Shown here: in pieces, positions 24,115 to 35,115 of the stretch
Numbering within the stretch: the stretch's first letter is position 1
Layout of the letters: each line of letters begins with the position of its first letter
Source: Zelopaecilomyces penicillatus
Lineage: Eukaryota; Ascomycota; Sordariomycetes; Hypocreales; Pseudodiploosporaceae
DNA: 64,000 bases
Assembly: GCA_005765155.1 (NCBI GenBank)
Contig: VCCP01000003.1
Span: 3,162,001 to 3,226,000 of the forward strand
Reading direction: 5' to 3'
Notes under the pieces: generated by a model
Told to the model about the DNA's origin: nothing
Database searches by the model: none
The model's input: only the letters and a program-made list of their open reading frames with translations
Position numbers and translations under genes: made by a program

Positions 24115-25308
24115 GAGAGATGAGATGAGTGAGCGCATGTTAATCCCAAGCTTGTTTTGTAGAGATACATTTTGTCAATATACGAGCGGGTTGGAACTCT
24201 GTGGTTCAATTTGTGAAGCCAAGTTTACCAACATTATTATACATGAATACCAATGCTCACCAAGTAAATCAGTCCTCTCTTAAGATAGTCTGTTCCACAC
24301 GCTTGTGGTCCATTTGCTGGCTGTTAAATCGTTAAATCTCACCATACTGCAAATGTCTCACCCTGTAGTGCTGACCCTGCTTGACAATATGCAACACTGG
24401 TGATTACAGAGCACAATTGCTGAGCTTTTGATACTGCAATGCAACACCTTGAAGCTGCTTACATCAAGTATGCATGCGTTTTGTCTGGAGAAATGTGGCG
24501 ACTCATTAGAAACCACTGGGCTTGTTGTATACAACCACGATATGGGTGGATTGTGATAGTACTTGAACTAATACAGAAACAATACTTTGGTCGAATTCTT
24601 CCGTCGGATGGCGACCTAGAAACAAGGACGATGCAACCATTTTATACACAAATGGAAGTGCCTCCAAGTCTGGGCCTGCAAGGTTACATTTCTCCGCACG
24701 ACATGAGCCGGATAGGCGGCCGGGAAGAGGCAACTCCCCGGTCTTTGATGAGATATCTCCGAACCGCAAACCCCTCCTCCGCCCGCTGTCGGCATCCCAC
24801 TGGCTGTTATGAACTTGTGCGATTCTACAATGTTTTGTTCATTCAATGGATTGTCTGAAACGCTATGTCGATTGAAGAGATCAGCTTCAACAAGCCTTGG
24901 CGGTTGGTCAACATGGAGGGTACACATTTTTGTATTTATTAGAGATATACATAACTTAGCTATGTACAATTATTCGTTACTTCATGGTCCTCTTCAACTG
25001 CTCCAACTGAATGCCGTGCTACCACTCTGCAAGGCACAGTTCCTCTTCCGTCGGGATTATCCTTGCCTTCTGGGCCCGGCACACGAGAGCTCCGACCATA
25101 CCCAAGGACCTGCATAACAGATACATTCGAGGTCTTTTATACCGCTTATATTCGGACATCCGGGGGAGAAGGGAGACGGAGAAATTTCCACCTCTGATTC
25201 CGTCTGTGAAAGGCGTCTACATAAACACACGATGATGCCTTTCCATAACTTGGAACAATCTCTTCGTCCTTTGCTAGCCAAATAATATCGGATGATTCCA
25301 ACGACACG
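24115..25308. other. Intergenic region
   Basis: About 1.2 kb. A 139-codon ATG frame at 24439-24858 overlaps an antisense frame of similar size, lacks any recognisable domain and has no splice continuation, so I do not call it a gene. The last 100 bases before 25309 lead into the esterase. Confidence 0.5.
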
Positions 25309-27019
25309 ATGTCTTCTTTATTCACAACCTTGTTGACAAGCCTGGCGCTGGCCGCACAATCTGTCTACGCTTTGGAGGGAAATGCGCCATCGCCTCCAGC
25401 CTCGTTCCCAAACCACGGCGGTTTCGGAAATATTAAAACTTTGGTGACTTTTGGGGATAGCTATACTGATGAGGGAAGACGTTCGTATTCACCAAAAGAA
25501 TCTCAATCATTTTTTTCCTTTTTTTGAGAACTGTGCATGTTATGGCTATGGAAAATGGCATCAGCTTACAAGTAGCGCAGTTGGCTATCTTCAAAACAAT
25601 GGTGGAAAACTACCTCCTCTGGGATGGGTCCCGCCCAAGGTATTAAACCTTTTCATCTCTTTACTTCAAGGGACCAATTTACTTACAGCGTGTGTATAGA
25701 GAACCGACCATTCTGGAATGGGCATTCCGTGGGCACGTCTAGTCAGTGATCGGACGGGAATCCATCTAGAAAACTACGCCATAGGTGGTTCAGCTTGCAA
25801 CAACGACATAACCTATCGTTCAACGTGAGTAGCTTAATCTCTGAAAAGAAAAGAGATAGAGATTAAGCGGATCTTTGTAAGCTCATTATTCTATGTTACA
25901 GCCAAAACTTTGAGATCCCCGATGTCCAGGGTTACGCAGTGGATAGGTACATCAGAGAACACTTCAACGTCCGCGGCCCGCGACCTTTTTTCCCCTTTGA
26001 ACCCAAGACGACTCTATTCAGCATTTGGATTGGAACAAGTACGTCACTTTAATATCTTACTATCCTTGTTGTTACTTTTGGTCTACTTTGTGCTTCTGTA
26101 ATCTCTGACTTGCGTCCTTCATTGTGGCAGACGACTTGGGCCCAGGAGATTTCATGACAGACTCAAACGCTGCGGGAACTTCACTAGCAAACTTTACCGA
26201 TTGCCACATTGAGTGGATGAACACGCTTTATGGATGGGGAGCTCGACATTTTGCAATCATGAGCCTGGTTCCGCTGCAACACGCGCCGCAGTATGCATCT
26301 GCCGAGGACGGTGGTGTAAGTCTACCCATCACAGCCTGTGTGGTTTGACATGGAATGCTAATTTTTTCAACGACAGACGACAAGCGAGAATGTAAGTCAG
26401 AGACATTCATCATCAAAGTATGGCTAGCTAATTACAGATTGATGCAGCATTACTGGCCCGAAAAGGATAGTTGGATGAATGGCAACAGGACGGCCATTAG
26501 CATCAAAATGCGCGAAATGGTGCTGACTTCCAACGACGCCTTTTCATACAAGATTCCATATGCAGCATCCAAGCTGAAAGACGCAAAAGTCGCATACTTT
26601 GACGCCTACAAAGTCGTGAGTAACGCCTATGTACAAAATGCGTGCTTTGAGAGAACAGTCAATTTCATGGGAAGAGGGATATTTAGATGCTAACACTAGT
26701 ACACACCAGATGATGAACATTCGAAACAACCCAAAGCAGTATCTAGAACAGCCCTACAACACCACCGGCTACGTCTCCCACTGCCGCAACCGCTGCTCCG
26801 AGAATTATCTTATTGATGACGGCAAGACCGTAAACGGGTTCATGTGGTGGGATGAGGTCCATCCTACCGAGAAAACGAGTGTAAGTGGAAAGCCCCCAGT
26901 GTGAAGGTGTGAAAAAGACGTTGGCTAACATGACTCTACTGACATAGTCGGTGATTGCGGATGAGTTTTCAAAGATGATTAATGGCACGTCGAATCTGGC
27001 TACGTATTATTTTAAGTAA
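25309..27019 (+). CDS. Secreted SGNH/GDSL esterase, carbohydrate esterase family 16-like
   Basis: Nine exons: 25309-25480, 25581-25639, 25700-25824, 25902-26038, 26131-26315, 26377-26391, 26448-26615, 26710-26880, 26948-27019; 367 residues. A signal peptide (MSSLFTTLLTSLALAAQSVYA) precedes VTFGDSYTDEGRLGY, with the GDS nucleophile Ser near residue 50. GTNDLG is the block III Asn region. MWWDEVHPTEK near the C-terminus holds the catalytic Asp and His as DxxH. Several N-x-S/T sites suggest a glycosylated extracellular enzyme. CE16 enzymes remove acetyl groups from hemicellulose oligosaccharides, which is the likely role. The first donor is GTTCGT, less usual, but only this splice gives the family sequence DEGRLGYLQNNGGK. 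Exon 6 is only 15 nt. Confidence 0.87.
26377..26391 (+). other. 15-nt microexon of the esterase
   Basis: Five codons (ACG ACA AGC GAG AAT) between a ..CGACAG acceptor and a GTAAGT donor. Both flanking exons are phase 0, so skipping it would delete five residues without a frameshift. Confidence 0.65.
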
Positions 27020-27597
27020 ATGGTGTTTATTGCGAGGTTGGAGGATGATGAGTTCATGCAGTTCATGTTGTTCTATGAGGGGCTTTGTTACATATTAGCC
27101 TTGAGTGAAATATATCTGCATTTCCAGGATCATATTTTCATTTGTGTATAAAATGCAGCTCCTTTCAACTCTTGGACAAACCCTCAATCATACCTCGACA
27201 CGCTTACTTTAGAAAGAAAGATACCAATTTATTTCATACGCACGTACCCAAATGACAGCCCCCATTCACCACAAATTTCACTCAAGTCCAAATATTTGAC
27301 CAATTTACTCAAAATTAGTCAACCTTCTATTAAAATTAGTTACACATTCACCGCAATCCATCTTATAAATCTTCATGCAGTTACGAATCTGGTGATATTT
27401 TTAGTGGCCCGGACGCAGCGGGGATGTCATGCTCCATTCATTGACTTTGTAAGCGGCGGGGAAGCCTTTCTTACTCACACGCTGTAGGTGATGGCAACCT
27501 CAACGTCTATGTAAACTACTAGCTAAACATGACGATGAGATGAATTGATACATCAAATTCCTCTTCTCTAACACAAATTTCAATCAAACACCTGAAA
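27020..27597. other. Intergenic region
   Basis: About 580 bases, A/T-rich with A- and T-tracts; no gene or clear repeat. It holds the esterase 3' end and the promoter of the dehydrogenase. Confidence 0.55.
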
Positions 27598-28587
27598 ATG
27601 GCAGCAAACGCGAGACCTTATGAAAATAAACTCGGCATCGTCACTGGCGGATCGCGGGGTGAGTCCCCTCTACTGAACTTCAATACTTCAACATACACAC
27701 ACACACACTAACATATCATATCGCTAGGCATCGGTCTTGGTGTAGTCCACAGACTGGCCGCCAAAGGATGCAATCTCCTATTGGTCTTCACCTCAGATTC
27801 TTCCAGAGCCTCAACTGAACAGCTCTGCCAAACCCTCTCTTCTAGCCACAACATCCACTGCTCCTCTATCCAAGCCGACCTCGCCGGCCCCGCAGACGCC
27901 GCGCCGCGAATCATCCAAGCTGCCCAATCCTTGTTCAGCAGCTACAACAGCAACGACAAGAACTCATTCCAGATCGACATTCTCATCAACAACGCTGGCG
28001 TAGCCTCCAACCAGCTCCTCAACGACCCCGACAGCGGACCCATCCTCGCTACCGAGTTCAACCGCGTATATGACGTCAACGTGCTCGCCCCTTTACTCCT
28101 AACCCAAGCTGTTGCACCGTACCTCCCGAACGACCGGTCCGGCCGCATCGTCAACGTCTCCAGCGTCTCTTCTTCCATTGGCTATGCTGGACAGTCCGTC
28201 TATGCAGGTAGCAAAGCCGCGCTTGAGGCCATGACCCGGACATGGAGCCGTGAATTGGCTAGCCGGGCTACCGTCAACGCCGTGAACCCTGGCCCGGCAT
28301 GGGGCGATATGTACGCCGTTGCTGGGGAGGCGTTCTGGAAAGCTAATCAGCCGTATGTGGATGCGGCACCGCTGGCTGCGTATGATGGGGAGGAGGATGT
28401 GCTGGCAATGGCGGGTGATGATGCGCAACGGTTTGATAAGACGGTGCGGGAGGCGATGGGGGGTAGACGACCTGGGTTTGCAAGTGAGATAGCTGGGACT
28501 ATTGACATGCTGTGTTCAGAAGAAGGCGGATGGACGACGGGCAGTGTCATTTGTGCCAATGGAGGCATGAAGATGTCTATAGCTTAG
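27598..28587 (+). CDS. Short-chain dehydrogenase/reductase (SDR)
   Basis: Exons 27598-27658 and 27728-28587 (69-nt intron, GTGAGT..TAG) give 306 residues, somewhat longer than the usual 250. The intron falls inside the cofactor motif, which reads TGGSRGIGLG after splicing (TGxxxGxG). INNAG lies near 90-100, the catalytic Ser is in VSSVSSS, and the catalytic Tyr and Lys are in YAGSK. The C-terminal ..GSVICANGGMKM fits classical SDRs, which often end with GG near the last strand. It should be a cytosolic NAD(P)H-dependent reductase or dehydrogenase. There is extra sequence around residues 235-265 (AYDGEEDVLAMAGDDA..). The substrate is unknown. Confidence 0.9.
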
Positions 28588-28904
28588 TGATCACCACGTT
28601 GCCGTGGAATGAATTGATAGTATTGGTATAAATGGCCGGTATACTCCTTTTTTAATGGCTAGATTGTCTATTGTTAAAACTCCCTTTGAAATCCATGGAG
28701 ATGACGATATGGTCATTGAGCTGCTATCGGCCAGCCGCTCAGCTTCAAAGACAATACTCCTGTGTCTATATTCCCAAAATCCTTCACAAAATCCACCTTA
28801 TATAGAATATGTACAAATTTCCTCCGGGTATTATTTAACATCTTCCAAGGCTGCAGAACACAGCACGTTCCTACCCTCATCCCAGCTTTTTATGTTAAAA
28901 GGTA
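28588..28904. other. Convergent 3' intergenic region
   Basis: About 320 bases between the dehydrogenase stop and the stop of the minus-strand RCC1 gene. It should hold both transcript ends; no gene is seen. Confidence 0.6.
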
Positions 28905-30632
28905 TTAACGACCCTTGGTGTGTGTTTGGGCAGCAACGGTTGAAAACTGGCCTCCAGCACCAGCCCACGTCAGCGTCAAGCCATCAAGCCCCTTGGCCTT
29001 GATACACCGCGAAACACTTTGGTCATCGTCGTTGCCAAGTCCTAGCTGGCCAGAGGATCCGAATCCTGTAGAGTACCCAGCCCCAACCTGATTCACAAAG
29101 ATGGTGTGATCTGTGCCGCATGCAACAAACGTCGCGTGGCCGAGGTGTGGAACTACCGTAGGGCGAAGACAGATTCGGGGCTTGTTGTACTCGTCTCGAC
29201 GAATAAGTAAAGGGTCGTCTAGTTGTTCTTGACTGAATTGGATGCCAAGCTGCCCGCCATCCATTCGCCCCCACATAAGACATTGGCCGTCGGCTGTGAC
29301 GGCGCCCGAATGGTGAGTTCCACCGGCAATAGCGATGACCTGTTTTCCGCAAAGATCGTGAATTTTCATCGGGTAGGGTAAGAGGGTAGAGTCGCTGCCA
29401 GCAAGCTTGGCGTGTCCGGCTTCGCCATAGCTGTTCAGGCCCCATGCCCAAACGTTGTCTTTGCGATCCACGGCAAAGCTGTGATATTCTCCCGAAGCGA
29501 TGTATTTGATAGGATTGTGTGTGATTTTGATTTTGCGAGGAATTCGCGTATCGGGATTCTGGCCAACGGGTTGGCTACCAAGTTGGTTTTGTTCACCACA
29601 GCCCCAGCCCCAAACTCGGCCTGCAGTGTCCAAAGCCAATGCATGGTTCGCTCCGCATACGATCTGGGTAATCTTGTCAACATTAGGAATGAGAATCGGG
29701 CGATGCTCAATCTCGTCCTTCTGTCCGTCGTGGCCGTAGGAGAACCATTTCTGGCCGTTGGAGTTCTGTGAGTTTGTCAGTCATGTGTAATCTTTTGTAG
29801 ATTCTGGCTGAGGCGTAAGTATAGCACATACGCGAAACGTGCCCCATCCATAAACAAGACCAGTGTTAGTAAGAGCAAAGCTGCAGCTATCGCCGGCAGC
29901 AACCTGCACAAAGACGGTATTTTCAGGAAAGGAGCTTGCAGGAACTTGTGTCGGGATAGACTCATGTGGATTCAATGCCTCATCATCGTCCTCGTCATCC
30001 GATTGCGCATTCATGTCTCGGAGCCCGCCCTCCCAGCGGGTGTCACGTCCCAAAGCACCATCATCATTGACACCCCAAGTGAGAATCTTGTTGTCCTCCG
30101 TCAAGGCAATTGTGTGCATGCCGCCGCAAGATAGCTGGACAACATGAAATTTCGAAGCATCCTTGGGGTCAAGGTACGGATTGGGGCGAGGAAGTCGAGT
30201 AGATGTTCGCTTGACACCGAGTCCCAGCTCACCACACTCGCCACTTCCGAATGACAGGACTGTCAGAGTTTCTGTAGGCGCTCGATTGATGATCTGCTGT
30301 TCTCCCTCAACTCCCTCCATGGGCGCAGGCTCCGTGACAGACTTGACTCTCCTCCGGGGGCGCTGCTGAGAAACGCCATCGTCCTGGTCGGCATTTCGCT
30401 TTCGTTTTCCACCCCCTGGAGAAGAAGCAAGGGGGTTCTTCTTCATATTGCCATTGGCAGATGTCTGGGTCAATACTTTTGTGACTTTGTTCTCTTTGAC
30501 CAAAAAAAAGGGGGGGGGTCAGCAGGTTGTGGTGGATTGGGGCAAATAGCAATTGCACGCACTTGAGGCCTGCTTTTTTCGCATAGCTGCAGATTTGGCC
30601 TTGGAAGACCTCGCAGCAGACTTCTGGACCAT
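28905..30632 (-). CDS. RCC1-type Ran guanine nucleotide exchange factor
   Basis: Three exons on the minus strand (30632-30563, 30493-29832, 29765-28905) give 530 residues. The N-terminal 110 residues are basic with likely nuclear signals (GGGKRKRN, RPRRRVK). Seven beta-propeller blades follow, marked by FGSGECGELGLG, WGVNDDGALG, YGWGTFR, WGWGCGEQNQLG, WAWGLNSYGEAGHA, MWGRMDGGQLG and GFGSSGQLGLG. This is the pattern of RCC1, yeast SRM1/PRP20 and fission-yeast pim1. The protein loads GTP on Ran at chromatin and so drives nuclear transport and mitotic control. A 14-residue acidic loop (SDDEDDDEALN) is inserted in the second blade. The first intron (30494-30562) has a C9T8 tract ahead of its acceptor. 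Confidence 0.92.
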
Positions 30633-31528
30633 TGTCGGGGAATTCTTATGAAATCACAGGCTGTTGCTGAGGTTTGCAAGGCGAAAAGAAAAAAAACAAT
30701 GTGTGTGATTTTGGGAAATTGACGTGGCAGTGATCAATTCAGGTACGTTCCATCATTATCTTTTCTGCCGATAAGTGCCTGAAGCTCAACTTTTTTTCTG
30801 GGGCCACAGCCAATGACGTTGTGCTGACTTTTGTATACCGAACCCCCAAGTGCACACCGCGCTAAACCGAGGTTGTCACGCTCAATCAACCCTTATTAGT
30901 CGTCTATTGTAAAGAGCATTCATGGAAAGATCATATCTATTGATCCCTCCCTTTTCATTTTATAAGCAGTTGGATGAAAACAAAGGCACAATTTAATTGC
31001 AACGGAGAAACCAAAGCATCATTGCCATTCCCCTTTGCCGTCGCAAAGAACCCTCGGGGAGCCCCGCGGTCAAACATCAGGGTACTAGCATCAGGCCAAC
31101 ATCTGCTGTGTCCGCCGTGTGTGTGTGTGCGATATACTCTGTGATTGGTGAACGGATAGCAACTTGGAGCATCGACATGAACGGCATTGACGCACTATCA
31201 CCAGTCATCCAGGCAGACGCCAGACGGGTGGCTTGATCACTGATCCGAGAAACGAACAACTTTCCGACCTGCCTTAATCGAATTCTACACGTGGTCAAAA
31301 GTTACAGTGGAGGGCCAATCCAATACAGGGCATAGCCAGCCATTCTGTCGGTGACGTCCGCCCCATAGATTGTCGTCATAGGTGCCCCAAGGTGCCCCAA
31401 AATGCCCCTCCTCGGCTGACCAGCGGACGGACCCCGCCAAAGAGGACCCCCCCTGAAGGTCGCCTTGAAAGCTGCCTGTAATTAGTGCCCCGCGCCAACT
31501 CCCCTGAAGCCTGACGCCGATGACGCAG

Positions 31529-31540
31529 CCCCAGCCCCAG
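31529..31540 (+). promoter_or_regulatory. Paired CreA/Cre1-type motif
   Basis: Two adjacent CCCCAG hexamers, the complement of CTGGGG, which fits the SYGGRG consensus of the fungal carbon-catabolite repressor. They lie about 110 bases upstream of the TATA box. Binding is inferred from the consensus only. Confidence 0.35.
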
Positions 31541-31652
31541 ATTGCCGTCGCTGAGTTGGGAAGCTCGACTGCCTCAAACGGGCTGCCGGGATGCGATCCA
31601 TTATTAAAGAGGCCAGCTTTCGGGGAGGCAGAAATGAGGGTCAATGGCTGGG

Positions 31653-31659
31653 TATAAAA
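31653..31659 (+). promoter_or_regulatory. TATA box of the DUF3632 gene
   Basis: TATAAAA in the context GGGTATAAAAG, about 260 bases before the ATG at 31917. Its position shows that the in-frame ATG at 31644 is upstream of the likely transcription start and is not used. Confidence 0.55.
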
Positions 31660-31916
31660 GATTGTCAAAGGCCAGATTGTGTTCCTTCCACTATACAACC
31701 CAAAGACGAGGTTTCGCCCACACCCAATCACTGAACCCCCCTACAACAACAACAACAACATCACGATCATCAAGCACAACACATCGTCGATTTGCACCGC
31801 GTCCCCTCCGCCATCACCAAGACAGAGGAGTAAACGTCCACCACACTCGAGCACTCTTCACAGTCGCATTTCGCAACACATTACACAGCACACCAGCAGC
31901 AGTAGCAGCAGCAGCC

Positions 31917-32821
31917 ATGGCCGACCAGACGATAGATGTGCGATCGTTAGTCACAGGAAAAGATGGAGAGGTCCCTGGCAAAGTCGCAGACATCCTCGAC
32001 AGCGCGCTTAACAACCGCACCGCATCAGCATCTGCTGAAACAACAGCCAGCGATATTGACAAACTGTACCAGCCTGGTGGCGACGCCGAAAATTTTCTGT
32101 GGGAGCTGTGGACATTTTATCTCCAGGCTGTCCAGAAAGTCCCCGCTGGTGATGAGAGGCAGCAACTCCTCGTTACAGCGCTTGAGAAGCTCAAGGCCAA
32201 GTCCCGTGAGAACGTGGAGATCTGGGGTAGCACCACAAGTGTATGGGCTGATCTCCCGATGTTGAACTCATGTATGAGAGATGCCTGGAATGGTGAGTCT
32301 CTTTGCCTACAACAAGACCACACTCGATCTTTTATTTTTCGTTCAATTGTAATACATACTTACTGACATCTCCAGGCCGCCCCGAGTCTGATGAGAAAAT
32401 CCCAGAATCCGCCTCTTCATGGATTGCACTAAACTCCTTCGCCGCTCGCACCCACGGCTCATCCACAACGGACTGGTCCACCTACGCCATCTGGGAACTC
32501 CGAGATAGCCTCGAGGGGGCTCCAGCATCACCCAAACTAAGAGACGTCGGCCTAGCCACAGCCTACGAATGGATCATCCACGCTGGAAAGGTGCTCTATG
32601 GGGCGGCGCGCAAGGGAGCTGCTGCTGTCGATGAACAGGAGGCTCGGTCGTTGCGAGGTGGGAAGCTTTTCGAGGGTAAGCAGCCTGGGCTAAGCCAGGA
32701 AAGGTGGCAGTTCTGGCGCGCGAGGTTGGAGCAGCTTGGGACAGAGGTGGAGAGTGGTGATTTGAAGCAAAAGGTGGACAAGGCTGTTAGAGTGATGAAG
32801 GACCTGGAAGCGGCTTCTTAA
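31917..32821 (+). CDS. DUF3632 family protein
   Basis: Exons 31917-32292 and 32376-32821 (83-nt intron, GTGAGT..CAG) give 273 residues. The sequence is helical and soluble, with the pattern of fungal DUF3632 proteins: WELWTFYLQAVQKVP.., a conserved WASLP-like segment (VWADLPMLNSCMRDAWN), and a C-terminal ..RWQFWRARLEQL... There is no signal peptide or membrane segment. Function is unknown; the family is common in filamentous ascomycetes. An open in-frame extension reaches back to an ATG at 31644 and resembles a mitochondrial presequence. A TATA box lies within it, so I start at 31917, which also has a better context (GCCATGG). Confidence 0.85.
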
Positions 32822-33107
32822 AGATATCAAATACTGCTACTATTATGAAGAAATCTAACGCATTGCACAACAAATGAGAGCTGTCAAATAAATTTCATGG
32901 CTAGATTTGTTAAGAGCAAGAGACCATATTCATTTCTCACCAACACCACAGAACCCTCACCCTGCAAAACCATGAGAGAATCAATTCTTCTCTCCCGTAA
33001 GCTCGATCATCTCACACATACAATCCATAACTCCAAGACGCCCCGAAAAATGCTCAGTCATTTACCCCACCTCTCCGTCTTCTGAGTTGCAAATACCCAG
33101 ACATAAG

Positions 33108-33771
33108 TTACGCATACATCATATCTCCATCCTCCTCCTCGTCATCTTCAATGATAGGCACCTGCTTCTTCCTGCCCATCTCCTCGCGACACATGGGACA
33201 GGTCCCCTTACTACGCAGCCAAGGCCCCACACACTCAAGGTCAAACTGATGGCGTCCCTTGCACGGCAGCTCCACGACGAGGCAGAACTCGTCCTCGAGG
33301 TAGGGCACCTTGCAGATAGCGCAGTCGTCGTCGGCAGCCAGCTTCTTGCGGTTGACGCGGTCGAGGGTGTCGACAAACTCCTGGCTTGCGCCGCGCAGGG
33401 TTGTAGGCGGGTCGTTGATGTCGTCCTCGAGAGAGGTGATGAGCTGCTCTAGGAAGTCGCGGTTGTCGGTTGTGGGCGCGGTAGTGTAGAGTGTCTGGAG
33501 CTGGTCCTGCAGTAGGCGGAAGAGGGCGGCTGTGTCGACGGGTGTGGGCGTCGCGTGCGGGTTGCGCTGTGGTGACTGGGAGCCCTCGGGTTCCGTGAGT
33601 TGGTTTAGCAGGGAGAAGAAGGAGGCCATGTCGATGCGTCGGGACGGGCGCCGGGGCTCGGAGAAGGAGACATTGTGCTCGACTGATGTTGGCAAGCAAA
33701 GTCAGCGAGAAGCTATTGCGGGGGAGGGGAAAGGAATTAGACAGGTCTGTACCCTCGTATTGAGTTGCCAT
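33108..33771 (-). CDS. RING-type zinc finger protein, probable E3 ubiquitin ligase
   Basis: Two exons on the minus strand (33771-33753, 33682-33108; 70-nt intron) give 197 residues. The first exon codes only MATQYE plus one base. The RING lies at about 135-180: CAIC, then LPCKGRHQFDLEC, then GTCPMC. Compared with a RING-H2 (C-x-H-x2-H-x2-C), the spacing after the third Cys is three, and an Asp stands where the second His is expected. An acidic tail follows (EDDEEEDGDMMYA). It is likely a cytosolic or nuclear ubiquitin ligase; partners are unknown. It is tail-to-tail with the DUF3632 gene. Confidence 0.85.
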
Positions 33772-35115
33772 TGCGAGTAGCCTAAAGTACAGTCTATATT
33801 CTGATAGAATTCAAGTGTCTGTAGCTGGGCAGCAAGTTGGAATTTGGCAAAAGATATCGCAGTCCCAAGACACCAACTTGTTTCTACCGTCAAGGTTTGG
33901 ACCAACCTCAGCAGGCAGTGATCGGTTGTCGTGTCGCATGAACCAGGGTTGATGAGGGGCAGCTCCAGAGCTGATAGTGACGTTTTTGCCCTTATCGAAG
34001 CACTACAGGTACCTCAGTACATTGCCTAATTGGTCAAATTACCTCCAACAGGTACCTGTATTTTATGGGTTAGCACCAACACTCCACTAACAACATGCCG
34101 TGCTCCACAGTGCCTACCTAAACGCCTTTGGCTATTGAACTCCATCCATCCAATGTAAATTGCATCTGCTCTATCACGGTATTGGGTCCAACATTCGGCC
34201 TTCAGCAGAGTAACTTCATCGTGAATGATGTGCCTAGCTGAGGAATAGTTGGGCAGGCAGGATAACACTGTGTTGGGATCAAGCGTCTTGCAACAACTCC
34301 AGAGTGGCGTTCAAAAGCAAGCAGTGCCTCGGTATCATGGCTACCGTAGTACACAATGGAAGTCCGCTCCGCACCCTCCCTCCGCCATGCACTTTCGTCT
34401 TAATTACGTGTTAACTGCGTGTTAAATACGTGAATGATGACTGGGCAGATGTGATGCTAGAGTTCTTCTTCACGGCCGTGCGTCTGAAAGCTGCGCCAGA
34501 GCAACCACAATCAGTCCCGGATTGATAGTTGGATTGCGCTCAGAGGGGGTCTCTTGACTTTCTTTAGCGGACTATTAAACGAAACTCACGCATCAGACCT
34601 TGCTCGACTATCCTACCCTATTCAGTAGCAAGACCACATCTCCTATTTCAGTGCCAACAAGGCAATCAATGAACTAGAAATCAACTCTGATTGGAAAACA
34701 CGCCATCCCATCGGCCTTGAAGCTCAAGCACATCCAATTATTTCGCCCCTCGGGCAGCGTAACAAGGCCGAGGCACATACCCTTCATCTCCACCCAAACG
34801 TCGACACTAACAGGACGGGATGGAAGGGTTGGTTCATCCTAGTCGAATGGCAGCTCTGGGCGGCGGCTCTCCCCTGTAAACATGGCACAAAGCTTTTCGG
34901 GAACGATAGATCCGGTTGGGCTCTTTGACGTTGCGGAGTTAGTTGCTCTAGTTAGTGCCAACCTTATGTAGTGACGACAAGATTTGCGATTTTTGGTATA
35001 AAACACGCAGCTTCTCACAGGTGTGACGCACACGTACGACCACTGCTCTGTCACCAACAACACAACAATTACCCCCTTCTTGCACCAGCAAAAAGCTTCC
35101 GACAGTATTGAAATC
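33772..35115. other. Divergent intergenic region with ACAGGTACCTGT palindrome
   Basis: About 1.3 kb between the RING gene (minus) and FMP52 (plus). A perfect 12-base palindrome ACAGGTACCTGT is at 34048-34059 and a partial copy ACAGGTACCT at 34005-34014. GTTAA/ACGTGTTAA repeats occur near 34398-34430. No gene is seen; an antisense frame at 34839-35357 is a shadow of FMP52. Confidence 0.55.

Larger units (their letters stand above)
30633..31916. other. Divergent intergenic region with TATA box and CreA-like sites
   Basis: About 1.3 kb serving the RCC1 gene (minus) and the DUF3632 gene (plus). It contains tandem GGTGCCCCAA units at about 31381-31400, paired CCCCAG motifs at 31529-31540, and a TATA box at 31653-31659. 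The stretch 31735-31916 is A/C-rich and looks like the 5' leader of the DUF3632 gene. Confidence 0.6.

Noticed and set aside
24439..24858. 139-codon ATG frame on the plus strand
   Set aside because: No domain, no splice continuation, overlaps an antisense frame of similar length, and codon use does not look coding.
13168..28587. A possible biosynthetic cluster of oxidase, oxidoreductase, regulators, esterase and dehydrogenase
   Set aside because: No backbone enzyme (PKS, NRPS, terpene cyclase) lies among them, a kinetochore gene interrupts the group, and spacing is uneven. Co-regulation cannot be argued from sequence alone.
31644..31916. In-frame 91-residue N-terminal extension of the DUF3632 protein, presequence-like
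   Set aside because: A TATA box (31653-31659) lies within it, so the upstream ATG should not be transcribed; the composition is that of a leader.
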